This document shows positions 35,267 through 44,909 of a DNA stretch of 64,000 nucleotides, in pieces. Within the stretch, counting starts at the first letter, position 1, and each line of letters opens with the position of its first letter. The notes beneath the pieces were generated by a model. The model was not told the DNA's origin. It was given only the letters and a program-made list of their open reading frames with translations, and made no database searches. Source of the DNA: Nocardioides sp. 1609 (lineage in GTDB: Bacteria > Actinomycetota > Actinomycetes > Propionibacteriales > Nocardioidaceae); assembly GCF_004522105.1 (NCBI RefSeq), contig NZ_SPUJ01000001.1, positions 372,001 through 436,000 on the forward strand, written 5' to 3'. The position numbers were made by a program, and so were the translations under genes.

Positions 35267-35475
35267 GCGCCACCGACCAGACCCCCAGCTACGAGGAGGC
35301 GCGCGAGGAGCTCGTCGACGTCGTCCGCCGCCTCGAGACCGGGGGCACGACGCTCGAGGAGTCGCTGGCGCTGTGGGAGCGCGGTGAGGCGCTCGCCACC
35401 GTGTGCCAGGACTGGCTCGACGGGGCGCGTCAGCGCCTCGAGGCCGTCATGGCGAAGGGGCAGCCTGAGGGGTGA
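35263..35475 (+). CDS. xseB: Exodeoxyribonuclease VII small subunit
   Basis: 70 residues, normal length. [36 protein letters not shown] matches the small helical-hairpin subunit that binds XseA. Its last 29 nt overlap the convergent DUF4245 gene tail to tail. Confidence 0.96.
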   Translation: MSATDQTPSYEEAREELVDVVRRLETGGTTLEESLALWERGEALATVCQDWLDGARQRLEAVMAKGQPEG

Positions 35476-36049
35476 CCCCCGGCAGGGTGGCGTCGGTGAG
35501 CCGCCCGACCAGGTCGGCGAGCTCGTCGGCCGGCACCGCGCCGAGCACCAGCACGGTCCGGTCCTCGCCGTAGGTCGCGGTGAAGGCGCGGTCGCCGCCG
35601 TCGTCCTCCCAGCCCGCCCAGTCGGTGGTCAGGCCGGGCCCGCCGGCACCGGTCAGCGGGTCGGCCTCGGCGGGGTCCTCGTCGACGTACTCCTCGAGCA
35701 GGTCATCGGCCGACTCCTGCTCGACCTTGATGCCGACGTACTTGTCGTCGTCGGTGAGCAGGTCGAAGCCGATCGCGGGCAGTGCTCCGGGGCGCTCGAT
35801 GTCGGCGACGTCGACGGCGGTCACGCTCCACCCGCTCGGCAGGCTGGCGGGGTAGACGACCCCGATGTCGCTGCGCTGCAGCTGCTCGACGTTCTCGAGG
35901 TAGTCGACGGCCGGCCGGTCGGTGTTGTCGACGTCGCTGCTGAGCAGGCCGCGCGCCACCACCAGGACCAGGACGATGATGACCGCCACGACCATCGCCC
36001 CGATGAGCCCACCGAAGGAACGTTCGTAGCGACCGCCCCGTTCACTCAT
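35447..36049 (-). CDS. DUF4245 family membrane-anchored protein
   Basis: 200 residues. One membrane helix at about 13-35 ([23 protein letters not shown]), then an extracytoplasmic domain with [34 protein letters not shown], the DUF4245 signature, and [27 protein letters not shown]. The family is typically encoded next to xseA/xseB and glpX in actinobacteria, as here. Function unknown. Confidence 0.88.
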   Translation of the reverse strand: MSERGGRYERSFGGLIGAMVVAVIIVLVLVVARGLLSSDVDNTDRPAVDYLENVEQLQRSDIGVVYPASLPSGWSVTAVDVADIERPGALPAIGFDLLTDDDKYVGIKVEQESADDLLEEYVDEDPAEADPLTGAGGPGLTTDWAGWEDDGGDRAFTATYGEDRTVLVLGAVPADELADLVGRLTDATLPGVTPQAAPSP

Positions 36050-36091
36050 CGACGTTCACCACGCGACCATCGTCCCAGGCGACAACCCGAC

Positions 36092-36097
36092 TAGATT
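36092..36097 (+). promoter_or_regulatory. -10 box of a leaderless promoter
   Basis: TAGATT, 6 nt before the GTG start of the permease gene. Confidence 0.6.
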
Positions 36098-36103
36098 GCC
36101 GGG

Positions 36104-37327
36104 GTGCCACTGGTCGACCTGCCCGCCGTGGCCGCGCTCCTCGCCCTGCTCGTGGTGGCCTACCGGCACCCGCGGCGCCGCGTCGAGGCGCTGGTGTCGC
36201 TGGCCGCGATCGCGACCGTCCTGGCGTGCGGGCTGATCACCCTCGACGAGGCCCGCGACACCGTCGTGGACCTGCTGCCCGTCGTGCTGTTCCTGGTGGC
36301 GATCCTGGTGACCGCGCACGTGTGCGACCGCGCGGGCCTGTTCGCCGCGTCCGGGCGCCTGCTGCGGCACGGCGGCCCGACCCGGCTGCTGACCGTCGCG
36401 TTCCTGGTCGCGGCCGCGGTGACCGCCGTGCTCAGCCTGGACGCGACCGTCGTGCTGCTGACCCCGGTGGTCGTCGCCGCCGCGCGGGCCGACGGCGTCC
36501 TGCCCCGGCCGGGCGCCTACGCCTGCCTGCGGATGGCGAACTCGGCGTCCCTGCTGCTCCCGGTCTCCAACCTGACCAACCTGCTCGCGCTCCCCTCCCT
36601 CGACCTGACCTTCGCGGGGTTCGCGGCCCGGATGGCGCCGGTCCTGGTCGTCGTCCTCGCGGTCGAGTACGTCGGCCTGCGGCTGCTGTTCCGCCGCGAC
36701 CTGGCCGCCCCTGCGACCGGGGGCGACGCTCCCGACGTCCCGTTCCCGGCGGTGCCGGCGCTCGTCGTCGTCGCCATGCTGGTCGGCTTCGCCGCGACCT
36801 CGCCGTACGGCGTCGACCCGGCCTGGGTCGCCGGTGCGGCCGCGGCGGTGCTGGTGGCGTGGGGCGCCGGGCGGGGCCTGCTCGCGGCCGGGGACGTCGC
36901 CCGGTCGGCCCACACCGAGTTCGCCCTGCTGGTCCTCGCGCTGGGCGTCGTCGTCGCCGCGATCGCGGAGGGGTTCCTGGGCGAGGCGGTGGCCGGCGTC
37001 GTCCCGGACACGACGTCGTTCGTGGGCCTGCTCGTCGTCGCGCTCCTCGCCACCGCCCTGGCCAACGTGCTGACCAACCTGTCGGCGACGCTGCTCCTGG
37101 TGCCGCTGGTCGCCCCGCTCGGGGACGTCGCGGTGCTGGCCGCGCTGGTCGGGCTCAACGTCGGCTCCGGGCTCACCTTGTCCGGCTCGCTCGCCAACCT
37201 GCTGTGGCGGCGCACCCTGCACGCCTCCGGGGAGCACGCGTCGCTGGCGGAGTTCCACCGCGTCGCCCTGCTGCTGACCCCCGTGTCGCTGCTGGCCGCG
37301 GTGAGCACGCTTCACCTGTTCGCCTGA
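36104..37327 (+). CDS. ArsB/NhaD-type ion transporter (SLC13-like permease)
   Basis: 407 residues, about ten membrane helices, no signal for a soluble domain. [22 protein letters not shown] and [22 protein letters not shown] are the conserved elements of the arsenite/citrate permease (ArsB/NhaD) superfamily, and [17 protein letters not shown] is the second, inverted repeat. The transported ion is not determined: no ars genes are nearby, so a role in arsenite export is not supported. Leaderless GTG start. Confidence 0.82.
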   Translation: MPLVDLPAVAALLALLVVAYRHPRRRVEALVSLAAIATVLACGLITLDEARDTVVDLLPVVLFLVAILVTAHVCDRAGLFAASGRLLRHGGPTRLLTVAFLVAAAVTAVLSLDATVVLLTPVVVAAARADGVLPRPGAYACLRMANSASLLLPVSNLTNLLALPSLDLTFAGFAARMAPVLVVVLAVEYVGLRLLFRRDLAAPATGGDAPDVPFPAVPALVVVAMLVGFAATSPYGVDPAWVAGAAAAVLVAWGAGRGLLAAGDVARSAHTEFALLVLALGVVVAAIAEGFLGEAVAGVVPDTTSFVGLLVVALLATALANVLTNLSATLLLVPLVAPLGDVAVLAALVGLNVGSGLTLSGSLANLLWRRTLHASGEHASLAEFHRVALLLTPVSLLAAVSTLHLFA

Positions 37328-37350
37328 CGATCGCGACCTCGGCGGGCCGA

Positions 37351-37356
37351 TACGAT
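37351..37356 (+). promoter_or_regulatory. -10 box of a leaderless promoter
   Basis: TACGAT, 6 nt before the ATG of glpX. Confidence 0.65.
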
Positions 37357-37362
37357 CCGGCC

Positions 37363-38397
37363 ATGAGTCACGCCGCCGTCCCCCAGCCCTTCGAGGTCCA
37401 TCCGTCGCAGCCCGACCGCAACCTCGCGCTCGAGCTGGTGCGCGTCACCGAGGCGGCCGCGATGGCCGCCGGCCGCTGGGTGGGCCGCGGCGACAAGGAC
37501 GGCGCCGACGAGGTCGCGGTGAACGCGATGCGCGTGATGATCTCGACGATCGGGATGCGCGGCACCGTCGTGATCGGCGAGGGCGAGAAGGACAACGCCC
37601 CCATGCTCTACAACGGCGAGGAGGTCGGCGACGGCACCGGACCGGAGTGCGACGTCGCCGTCGACCCGATCGACGGCACCACGCTCACCGCCAAGGGCAT
37701 GACGAACGCCGTCGCCGTGCTGGCGGTCTCGCCGCGCGGCTCGATGTACGACCCGTCCGCGGTCTTCTACATGGAGAAGCTGGTCACCGGCCCCGAGGCG
37801 GCCGACGTCGTGGACCTGCGACACCCCGTCGCCGAGAACATCCACCAGGTCGCGAAGGCCAAGCGCAAGCGGCCCTCCGACGTCACCGTCGTGCTGCTCG
37901 ACCGGCCGCGCCACAGCCAGCTCGTCGACGACATCCGCGCCACCGGCGCGATGATCAAGTTCATCTCCGACGGCGACGTCGCGGGCGCGATCATGGCGGC
38001 GCGGCCCGAGACCGGCATCGACCTGCTGCTCGGCATCGGCGGCACCCCCGAGGGGATCATCGCGGCCTGCGCGCTGAAGTGCATGGACGGCGTCATCCAG
38101 GGCCGGTTGTGGCCCAAGGACGACGAGGAGCGCCAGCGCGCCCTCGACGCCGGCCACGACCTGAGCCCCGAGACGGTCCTCACGACCGACGAGCTGGTCT
38201 CGGGCGACGACTGCTTCTTCGTCGCCACCGGCATCACCGACGGTGAGCTGCTCAAGGGCGTCCGCTACACCTCCGGCGGCGTCAGCACCCACTCCCTCGT
38301 CATGCGCTCGCGCAGCGGCACCATCCGCTCCATCCACTCCGACCACGCCCTCGAGAAGCTCCGCCACTTCTCCGCCATCGACTTCGGCGGCGCGTAG
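37363..38397 (+). CDS. glpX: Class II fructose-1,6-bisphosphatase GlpX
   Basis: 344 residues, normal length. Hydrolyses fructose 1,6-bisphosphate to fructose 6-phosphate, the committed step of gluconeogenesis. Metal/phosphate motifs: GEGEKD at 72-77, DPIDGTT at 101-107, and GIGGTPEGI at about 225-233. The open frame continues upstream into the permease gene, but the ATG at 37363 gives the family N-terminus and has a -10 box at leaderless distance. Confidence 0.97.
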   Translation: MSHAAVPQPFEVHPSQPDRNLALELVRVTEAAAMAAGRWVGRGDKDGADEVAVNAMRVMISTIGMRGTVVIGEGEKDNAPMLYNGEEVGDGTGPECDVAVDPIDGTTLTAKGMTNAVAVLAVSPRGSMYDPSAVFYMEKLVTGPEAADVVDLRHPVAENIHQVAKAKRKRPSDVTVVLLDRPRHSQLVDDIRATGAMIKFISDGDVAGAIMAARPETGIDLLLGIGGTPEGIIAACALKCMDGVIQGRLWPKDDEERQRALDAGHDLSPETVLTTDELVSGDDCFFVATGITDGELLKGVRYTSGGVSTHSLVMRSRSGTIRSIHSDHALEKLRHFSAIDFGGA

Positions 38398-38474
38398 AGG
38401 GAGCCGGGTCGAGACCGGCACGGTCGGCGGGTAGGCCTCCCGCGGACCTCGACGGCGTGGTGGCGGAAGACCCG

Positions 38475-39305
38475 TCAGGCGATCTGCAGGCCGCGGACGC
38501 CGACGCCGTCGGCACCGCGGCGCAGGGCCGCGCCGACGTGGTCGATGACGGTGGGGTCGAGGGCCATCCCGAGGTGGGAGGCGTCGACCTCCACGGCGAC
38601 GGCGGTCGGGTCGATGCAGGCACGCCAGTCGACGACGCCGTCGCGGCGGGAGTAGATCGCGGTGAAGGTCACGTCGGGCGAGAGCGCGGTGCGGCACTCG
38701 TCGAAGCTCTGGCGGGCGCAGACGCCGGCGACGCACTCCTCCGACATCAGCCCCGGCACCCCGGCCCGGCTGAGCCGCACCAGCGTCTCGACCCCCCACG
38801 ACAGTGCCACGTGGTGGGCGGCGGGGGCGAGCATCGGGCTGCCCAGGGTGACGATGCCGGAGACCAGGTCGGGACGCCGGACCGCGATCCCGCGGGCGAT
38901 CATCCCGCCGAGGCTGTGCCCCACGACCTGCACCCGCGTGCCGCGGCGCAGCGCGATCGCCTCGAGCCGCGACTCGAGCTGGGCGGCGGCGTTGAGCGTG
39001 CAGCCGACGTTGGCGTGGATGTGCGAGCGGTAGGTGCGGTAGCCGCGCCCGCGCAGGGTGCGGGCCATCAGCCGCAGCGAGCCGTCGCCGGCCATGAAGC
39101 CCGGCACCAGGATGACCGGCTCGACGGCGCGCGCGGCCGAGCGGCCGGTGTAGGGCCGCGACCGGCGCTCGCGACGCTCCTGCCGGGCCCGGACGACGTA
39201 CCGGCCGGCCTCGGCGACCACGGTGCGCTCCTGCAGCACCGCGGCCAGCGACGGCCGGGCGTAGCCCTCGGGCAGCAGGAAGGAGGCGAGCGGACTGTCG
39301 GTCAC
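38475..39305 (-). CDS. Lipase/esterase-like alpha/beta hydrolase
   Basis: 276 residues. EPVILVPGFMAGDGSL is the oxyanion-hole region, VVGHSLGGMIARGI holds the nucleophile Ser (G-H-S-L-G), YSRRDGVVDWRA the acid Asp, and DASHLGMA the His. This is the pattern of the actinobacterial LipA-like/PGAP1-like hydrolases. I choose GTG 39305, 7 nt after TAGCAT; the in-frame ATG at 39314 overlaps that box. No signal peptide, so probably cytoplasmic. Substrate unknown. Confidence 0.85.
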   Translation of the reverse strand: MTDSPLASFLLPEGYARPSLAAVLQERTVVAEAGRYVVRARQERRERRSRPYTGRSAARAVEPVILVPGFMAGDGSLRLMARTLRGRGYRTYRSHIHANVGCTLNAAAQLESRLEAIALRRGTRVQVVGHSLGGMIARGIAVRRPDLVSGIVTLGSPMLAPAAHHVALSWGVETLVRLSRAGVPGLMSEECVAGVCARQSFDECRTALSPDVTFTAIYSRRDGVVDWRACIDPTAVAVEVDASHLGMALDPTVIDHVGAALRRGADGVGVRGLQIA

Positions 39306-39312
39306 GCGGCGC

Positions 39313-39318
39313 ATGCTA
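39313..39318 (-). promoter_or_regulatory. -10 box of a leaderless promoter
   Basis: TAGCAT on the minus strand, 7 nt before the chosen GTG start of the lipase-like gene. The box overlaps the alternative ATG start. Confidence 0.45.
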
Positions 39319-39382
39319 CGGGGAGGTTTCGCGACCGGGAGGGGGAACACCCTGGCCAACGCTCGTTTGGTTTGATGGGGGG

Positions 39383-40309
39383 ATGACCTCCAGCGCGACG
39401 CCCGTGACCGTCTCCGAGGAGCTCTTCGCCCCCATCTCGCCGGAGATCGAGCTCTGCTACCAGACCTACGGCGACCCCGCCGACGAGCCGCTGCTGCTCG
39501 TGATGGGCCTCGGCGGACCGATGACCTGGTGGGACCCCGAGCTCTGCGAGCTGCTCGCGCGTGCCGGCTTCCACGTCGTCCGCTTCGACAACCGGGACGC
39601 CGGCCGCTCGAGCCGGGGCACGGGCCGGGTCACCCGCTCCATGCTGGTCCGCGCCTTCGCCGGGCTGCCGGTGCGGGCGCCGTACACCCTCGACGACATG
39701 GCCGGGGACGTCGTCGGTCTGCTCGACCACCTCGGCCTGGAGTCGGCGCACGTCGCGGGCGTGTCGATGGGCGGGATGATCGCCCAGGCGATGGCGATCG
39801 CCCACCCCGGGCGGGTGCGCTCGCTGACCAGCATCATGTCGACCACCGGACGCCGCACGGTCGGCTGGCAGCACCCGGTGCTGTTCAAGAACCTGCTGGC
39901 CCGCGGCAGCGGCCGCGCCGGCTACATCCAGTCCACCGTCGCGACCTGGAGGCTCATCGGCTCCCCCGGCTACCCGACCACGCGGGAGGCCACCGAGAAG
40001 CGGGCGGGCGAGACCTACGACCGCGGCGTGACGCTGGCCGGGATGACCCGCCAGATGGCCGCCATCGTCACCCAGGCCGACCGGACGCCGGGCCTGCGCG
40101 CGCTGCCCGTGCCGACCGCCGTCATCCACGGCCTGGCCGACAAGATGGTGCACGTGTCGGGTGGCCGGGCGACCGCGGCTGCCGTCCCGGGCGCCGAGCT
40201 GCTGCTCGTCGACGGCATGGGCCACGACATGCCGCCGGCCCTGTTCGAGACCTTCGCGCAGACGATCCGCCGCAACGCCGACCGCGCCACGGCCGGCGAG
40301 CGCGGCTGA
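39383..40309 (+). CDS. Alpha/beta hydrolase
   Basis: 308 residues. LLLVMGLGGPMTWW is the oxyanion region, VRFDNRDAGRSS the strand before helix A, VAGVSMGGMIAQAMA carries the nucleophile Ser, and ADKMVHV and GMGHDMPPALF the Asp/His region. It resembles the hydrolases annotated as aclacinomycin methylesterase RdmC-like, but the reaction is not established here. TTTGAT 6 nt before the ATG is a weak leaderless -10; the GGGGGG between could also act as SD. Divergent from the lipase gene. Confidence 0.88.
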   Translation: MTSSATPVTVSEELFAPISPEIELCYQTYGDPADEPLLLVMGLGGPMTWWDPELCELLARAGFHVVRFDNRDAGRSSRGTGRVTRSMLVRAFAGLPVRAPYTLDDMAGDVVGLLDHLGLESAHVAGVSMGGMIAQAMAIAHPGRVRSLTSIMSTTGRRTVGWQHPVLFKNLLARGSGRAGYIQSTVATWRLIGSPGYPTTREATEKRAGETYDRGVTLAGMTRQMAAIVTQADRTPGLRALPVPTAVIHGLADKMVHVSGGRATAAAVPGAELLLVDGMGHDMPPALFETFAQTIRRNADRATAGERG

Positions 40310-40458
40310 GGCCCGCCCGCCGGTCCCCGCCCCCCGATCGGCCCGCGGAACCCACCCGCCGGGACCGCGGTCCGGTGGGCTAGCGTCCCCAGCGCCACCC
40401 GCGTGGATCGGGGTCAACGGCAGGGCGGAGCGCGACGCGCAGCCGTTCATCCGTGAAG

Positions 40459-40486
40459 TGGACACCACCCCGTCATGGACTAGACA
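40459..40486 (+). promoter_or_regulatory. Candidate promoter of the sugar importer operon
   Basis: TGGACA (40459-40464) and TAGACA (40481-40486) with a 16-nt spacer, 57 nt before the lipoprotein gene start. The -10 lacks the final T of the consensus. Confidence 0.3.
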
Positions 40487-40508
40487 CGTCCCGGCAATCC
40501 GGCCAAGG

Positions 40509-40524
40509 TGTGGGACAGACCACA
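40509..40524 (+). promoter_or_regulatory. Possible operator before the sugar importer operon
   Basis: TGTGG-N6-CCACA, a perfect 5-bp-arm inverted repeat just upstream of the SD (GGGAGGG). No local regulator gene is present. Confidence 0.3.
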
Positions 40525-40542
40525 ACGGGAGGGTGTCCAGAC

Positions 40543-41871
40543 ATGCAGAAGGTCGGAGGGGGCGCGAGAGTGCGTCCACGCAGTCGGCTCAGGAGAGCCG
40601 CGGCCGCAGGGTCGGTGACCGTGTTGACGGCGACCCTGCTGAGCGCGTGCGGCAGCAGCGGGAAGCCGACGCTCAACTGGTACGTGAACCCGGACGGCGT
40701 CGAGGTGCTGACGCAGTACGCCGCCGAGTGCAGCACCGACGACTACGACATCGAGATCCAGCTGCTGCCCTCCGGCGCGACGGACCAGCGCACCCAGCTG
40801 GCCCGGCGCCTGGCCGCCGAGGACTCCTCGACCGACCTGATGAGCCTCGACCCGGTCTTCGTGCCGGAGTTCGCGAACGCGGGCTGGCTGCTGGAGTTCG
40901 AGGGAGAGGCCGGTGACGCGGTGACCGAGGGCGTCCTGGACGGCCCGCTCGACACCGTGATGTGGGAGGACAAGGTCTACGCCGCACCGCAGTGGGCCAA
41001 CACCCAGGTCCTCTGGTACCGCAAGTCGCTCGCCAAGGCCGCCGGCCTCGACATGACCCAGCCGGTCACCTTCGACCAGGTCATCGACGCGGCTGCCGAC
41101 AACGGCGGCACCCTCGGCGTCCAGGCGAACCGCTACGAGGCCTACGTCGTGTGGATCAACGCGATGATCCTCGGCGCCGGCGGCGACATCGTCTCCGACA
41201 CCGAGGCCGGCAAGGACGCCAAGGTCGACATCGACTCCGACGCCGGCAAGGCCGCTGCCGCCGTCATCCAGAAGCTCGCCGACTCCGACGCCGCGCAGAG
41301 CGACCTCACGGTCTCGAACGAGGGCACCAGCCTCGGGCTGATGTTCCCCGCCGACGGTCCGGGTGAGTTCATGCTCAACTGGACCTTCGCCTACAAGAAC
41401 TACGAGGGGCTCGTCGACACCGGCGACATCACCCAGGAGCAGTTCGACGACCTCGGCTTCGCGCGCTACCCGCAGACCGTCGAGGGCGAGCCGTCGGCCC
41501 CGCCGGTCGGCGGCATCGACATCGGCGTCGGCGCGTTCACCGAGTACCCGGAGTACGCCCTCGAGGCCGCCCAGTGCGTCGCCTCCGACGAGGCGCAGGT
41601 CGCCCTGGCCCGCGACGCCGGCCTGATGCCCGCCCGCGGCGCCAACTACGACTCGCCCGAGCTCCAGGAGGCCTACCCGCCCGAGCTGCTCGAGCTCTGG
41701 CAGACCAGCCTCGACGAGGGCGGTGCCCGGCCCAAGAGCGCCTACTACGCGCTGATCTCGCAGGCCGTGCAGAGCCGTTGGCACTCCCCGACGTCGGTCG
41801 ACCCGGACTCGACCCCGGCCGAGTCGGCGAAGTTCCTGCAGGACGTCCTCGACGGGAAGGCCCTCCTGTGA
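40543..41871 (+). CDS. Sugar-binding lipoprotein of an ABC importer (LpqY-like)
   Basis: 442 residues. A basic N-terminus, hydrophobic core and LTATLLSAC lipobox give a lipid-modified Cys near residue 41. The remainder is an extracellular solute-binding protein family 1 fold (LNWYVNPDGVEVLTQYAAEC, VMWEDKVYAAPQWANTQVLWYRKSL). Gene order and subunit types match the trehalose-type lpqY-sugABC set of mycobacteria, so an alpha-glucoside such as trehalose or maltose is a reasonable guess. ATG 40543 has GGGAGGG upstream; an in-frame ATG at 40453 lacks a signal-like N-terminus. Confidence 0.88.
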   Translation: MQKVGGGARVRPRSRLRRAAAAGSVTVLTATLLSACGSSGKPTLNWYVNPDGVEVLTQYAAECSTDDYDIEIQLLPSGATDQRTQLARRLAAEDSSTDLMSLDPVFVPEFANAGWLLEFEGEAGDAVTEGVLDGPLDTVMWEDKVYAAPQWANTQVLWYRKSLAKAAGLDMTQPVTFDQVIDAAADNGGTLGVQANRYEAYVVWINAMILGAGGDIVSDTEAGKDAKVDIDSDAGKAAAAVIQKLADSDAAQSDLTVSNEGTSLGLMFPADGPGEFMLNWTFAYKNYEGLVDTGDITQEQFDDLGFARYPQTVEGEPSAPPVGGIDIGVGAFTEYPEYALEAAQCVASDEAQVALARDAGLMPARGANYDSPELQEAYPPELLELWQTSLDEGGARPKSAYYALISQAVQSRWHSPTSVDPDSTPAESAKFLQDVLDGKALL

Positions 41872-42809
41872 CGACACAGACCGAGACCCCCGTGAAGGAC
41901 CGCCGCGCCGCCAAGCCGGTCGAGAGCGACCGGTCGAAGGCCGAGGCCCGGCTGGGTCAGAAGCTGGTCGCGCCGGCCATCATCCTGATGCTGGTGGTGA
42001 CCGCGTTCCCGATGCTGCGGGCGCTGTACCTGTCGCTGTTCAACTACTCGCTGACCGCGCCCGACGACCGCGAGTTCATCTGGTTCGGCAACTACGCCGT
42101 CGCCCTGACCGACCCGCTGCTGTGGAAGACCACCGGCATCACCGTGCTCTACATGGTGGTCACCGTCGCCTTCGAGCTGGTCATCGGCTTCGCCTTCGCG
42201 ATGGTGATGCACCGGGTGATCTTCGCCCGGGGCATCATCCGGACCTCGATCCTGGTGCCCTACGGCATCATCACCGTGGTCTCCGGCTTCGCGTGGCAGT
42301 TCGCGTTCAGCTACCAGAACGGCTTCGTGAACAGCTGGATCCCCGGCCTCGCCGCGGACTTCAACTGGTTCGGCGAGACCACGCCGGCCGTGATCGCGAT
42401 CATGGTCTCGGAGATCTGGAAGACGACGCCGTTCATGTCGCTGCTCCTGCTCGCCGGCCTGGCCCAGGTGTCGGAGGACATGATCGAGGCCGCCAAGGTC
42501 GACGGCGCCACGTGGACGCAGCGCCTGACGCGCGTCATCCTCCCCAACATGCGGGCCGCGATCATGGTCGCGGTGCTCTTCCGTGCCCTCGACGCCTACC
42601 GCATCTTCGACAACATCTTCGTGATGACGGCGGGAGCGCAGAACACCGAGTCGATCAGCTTCCTGACCTACCGGCAGACGATCGAGCAGTTCCAGATCGG
42701 CATCGGCTCGGCGCTGTCGGTGCTGCTGTTCCTGTCGGTGCTGGTGATCGCGTTCCTCATCGTGAAGATCTTCCGCGTCGACCTCGCCGACGCACGGCAG
42801 GAGAAGTGA
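41868..42809 (+). CDS. Sugar ABC transporter permease (SugA/MalF-like)
   Basis: 313 residues, six membrane helices. APAIILMLVVTAFPMLRALYLSL opens the membrane part; the EAA coupling loop is EAAKVDGATWTQRLTRVILPNM (about 205-226). GTG 41868 overlaps the previous stop (GTGA). Forms the channel with the next gene product. Confidence 0.92.
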   Translation: MTTQTETPVKDRRAAKPVESDRSKAEARLGQKLVAPAIILMLVVTAFPMLRALYLSLFNYSLTAPDDREFIWFGNYAVALTDPLLWKTTGITVLYMVVTVAFELVIGFAFAMVMHRVIFARGIIRTSILVPYGIITVVSGFAWQFAFSYQNGFVNSWIPGLAADFNWFGETTPAVIAIMVSEIWKTTPFMSLLLLAGLAQVSEDMIEAAKVDGATWTQRLTRVILPNMRAAIMVAVLFRALDAYRIFDNIFVMTAGAQNTESISFLTYRQTIEQFQIGIGSALSVLLFLSVLVIAFLIVKIFRVDLADARQEK

Positions 42810-43642
42810 TGAAGCAGAAGATCGGAATGGTGGTCGGGGTCGCACTGATCCTGGCCTGGTGCCTGCTGCCCGTCGCGTGGATCATCTCGCTGTCCTTCAA
42901 GTCCCAGACCGCGATCACCAACGGCAGCCCGGGATTCTTCCCCGCCGACGGCGCGGGTGCCGGCTGGCAGAACTACCAGGACGTGTGGGACAACGAGCAG
43001 TTCCGTCGGGCGATCTTCAACTCGATCGGCATCAGCCTGATCGCCACGGCGCTCTCGGTGATCATCGCGACGCTGGCGGCCTACGCCATCGCGCGCCTGG
43101 AGTTCCGGGGCAAGAAGCTGGTCCTCACGATGGCGCTGGTCATCGCGATGTTCCCGGTGGTCTCGCTGGTGGGCCCGCTGTTCGACATGTGGCGCGCCAT
43201 CGGCCTGTACGACACCTGGCCCGGCCTCATCATCCCCTACATGTCCTTCACGCTGCCGCTGGCGATCTGGACGCTGTCGGCCTTCTTCCGCGAGATCCCG
43301 TGGGAGATGGAGCAGGCGGCCCAGGTCGACGGCGCCACCTCCTGGCAGGCGTTCCGGCGGGTGATCGTGCCGCTCGCGGCTCCCGGTGTGTTCACCGCGG
43401 CGATCCTGACGTTCTTCTTCGCCTGGAACGACTTCGTCTTCGGGATCTCCCTGACCTCGACCGAGGCAGCCCGGCCGATCCCGGCGTCGCTCTCGTTCTT
43501 CGTCGGTGCCGACCCGTTCAACCGGCCGGCCTCGCTGCTCGCGGCGGGCGCCGTCATCTCGACGATCCCGATCATCGTCATCATCCTGATTTTCCAGCGC
43601 AAGATCGTCGCCGGCCTGACCTCCGGCGCAGTGAAGGGTTGA
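42809..43642 (+). CDS. Sugar ABC transporter permease (SugB/MalG-like)
   Basis: 277 residues, six membrane helices. MEQAAQVDGATSWQAFRRVIVPLAAPGV is the EAA loop, and FFFAWNDFVFGISL a typical MalG-type segment. TGATG overlap with the upstream permease gene. Confidence 0.92.
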   Translation: MKQKIGMVVGVALILAWCLLPVAWIISLSFKSQTAITNGSPGFFPADGAGAGWQNYQDVWDNEQFRRAIFNSIGISLIATALSVIIATLAAYAIARLEFRGKKLVLTMALVIAMFPVVSLVGPLFDMWRAIGLYDTWPGLIIPYMSFTLPLAIWTLSAFFREIPWEMEQAAQVDGATSWQAFRRVIVPLAAPGVFTAAILTFFFAWNDFVFGISLTSTEAARPIPASLSFFVGADPFNRPASLLAAGAVISTIPIIVIILIFQRKIVAGLTSGAVKG

Positions 43643-43645
43643 GCC

Positions 43646-44845
43646 ATGGCTGCTATCGACATGAAGAACATCGTCAAGAAGTACGGCGACGGTTTCCCGG
43701 CGGTGAACGACGTCAGCATCGACGTCCAGGACGGCGAGTTCATGATCCTCGTCGGCCCGTCGGGGTGCGGGAAGTCGACGCTGCTGCGGATGATCGTGGG
43801 CCTCGAGGACATCACCTCGGGCGACATGATGATCGGCGAGAAGCGGGTCAACGACCTCGCGCCGCGTGACCGCAACCTCTCGATGGTCTTCCAGAACTAC
43901 GCGCTCTACCCGCACCTGACGGTCTACGAGAACATCGCCTTCCCGCTGCGCCTGGCCAAGACGCCCGACGCCGAGGTCGACGAGAAGGTCCGGGCGGCGT
44001 CGAAGACGCTGGAGCTCGACGAGCACCTGGAGCGCAAGCCCGGCAACCTGTCGGGTGGTCAGCGCCAGCGGGTCGCGATGGGTCGCGCGATCGTCCGCGA
44101 CGCCGACGCGTTCCTGTTCGACGAGCCGCTGTCGAACCTCGACGCCAAGCTCCGCGGCCAGATGCGCAGCGAGATCGCGCGGCTCCAGAAGCGCCTGGGC
44201 ATCACGACGGTCTACGTCACCCACGACCAGACCGAGGCGATGACGCTGGGCGACCGGGTCGCCGTCCTCAAGCGTGGCGTCCTGCAGCAGCTCGCCACGC
44301 CGCGCGAGCTCTACGAGAACCCCGGCAACCTGTTCGTCGCGGGCTTCATCGGGTCTCCCCCGATGAACTTCCTGCCGGCGACGGTCGAGGGCACCTCGGT
44401 GAAGCTGCCGTTCGGCTCGGTGGACATCCCCGCCGACAAGGCCGAGAAGGTCCAGGACAAGGGCCTGCTCATCGCAGGCATCCGTCCCGGCGACTTCGAG
44501 GACGCCTCGGTGGTCGACGCCGACCGCACCGGCTCGACGTTCCGCGCCAAGGTCGACGTGGTCGAGTGGCTCGGCAACGAGGCCTACGCCTACCTGCCGT
44601 TCGAGGCCCCGCCGGAGGTGCAGGCGCAGCTCCAGCAGCTCGAGCGCGACCTCGACGGCGAGTCGCTGCGCACCCAGCTGGTCGTCGGCCTCGACGGCAC
44701 GAGCCGCGTCGCCGCCGGCGACGACGCCGAGATCTGGGTCAACACGAAGAAGATCCACCTCTTCGACCCGCAGACAGGTGAGAACCTCACCGTCGACAAG
44801 GAGCGCGCCGGCCGGCTCGAGTCGCGGGCCCTGAACTCGGTCTGA
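43646..44845 (+). CDS. Sugar ABC transporter ATP-binding protein (SugC/MsmK-like)
   Basis: 399 residues. Walker A GPSGCGKST near 38-46, QNYALYPHLTVYENI, signature LSGGQRQRV, Walker B AFLFDEPLSNLDAKLR and H-loop YVTHDQTEAMT. The C-terminal 160 residues are the TOBE/regulatory domain typical of MalK-type ATPases, slightly longer than usual. SD GGGTTGAG region; 3 nt after the permease stop. ATPase of the importer. Confidence 0.94.
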   Translation: MAAIDMKNIVKKYGDGFPAVNDVSIDVQDGEFMILVGPSGCGKSTLLRMIVGLEDITSGDMMIGEKRVNDLAPRDRNLSMVFQNYALYPHLTVYENIAFPLRLAKTPDAEVDEKVRAASKTLELDEHLERKPGNLSGGQRQRVAMGRAIVRDADAFLFDEPLSNLDAKLRGQMRSEIARLQKRLGITTVYVTHDQTEAMTLGDRVAVLKRGVLQQLATPRELYENPGNLFVAGFIGSPPMNFLPATVEGTSVKLPFGSVDIPADKAEKVQDKGLLIAGIRPGDFEDASVVDADRTGSTFRAKVDVVEWLGNEAYAYLPFEAPPEVQAQLQQLERDLDGESLRTQLVVGLDGTSRVAAGDDAEIWVNTKKIHLFDPQTGENLTVDKERAGRLESRALNSV

Positions 44846-44863
44846 GCCACCCGCACGGCACCG

Positions 44864-44901
44864 ACGCGCCGTACCTGCTCCTCGGAGCGGGTACGGCGCG
44901 T
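44864..44901. terminator. Bidirectional terminator hairpin
   Basis: A 12-bp perfect stem (ACGCGCCGTACC / GGTACGGCGCGT) whose loop contains a second stem GCTCC/GGAGC, giving an almost uninterrupted 17-bp hairpin. It lies between the convergent ABC ATPase and DUF1707 genes. Confidence 0.8.
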
Positions 44902-44909
44902 GCTGCGTC

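Noticed and set aside
36104-37327. Arsenite efflux pump, with the ArsR gene at 50584 as regulator.
   Set aside because: The genes are 13 kb apart, the ArsR lacks metal-binding cysteines and belongs to an SRPBCC-linked type, and no arsC or arsM is present.
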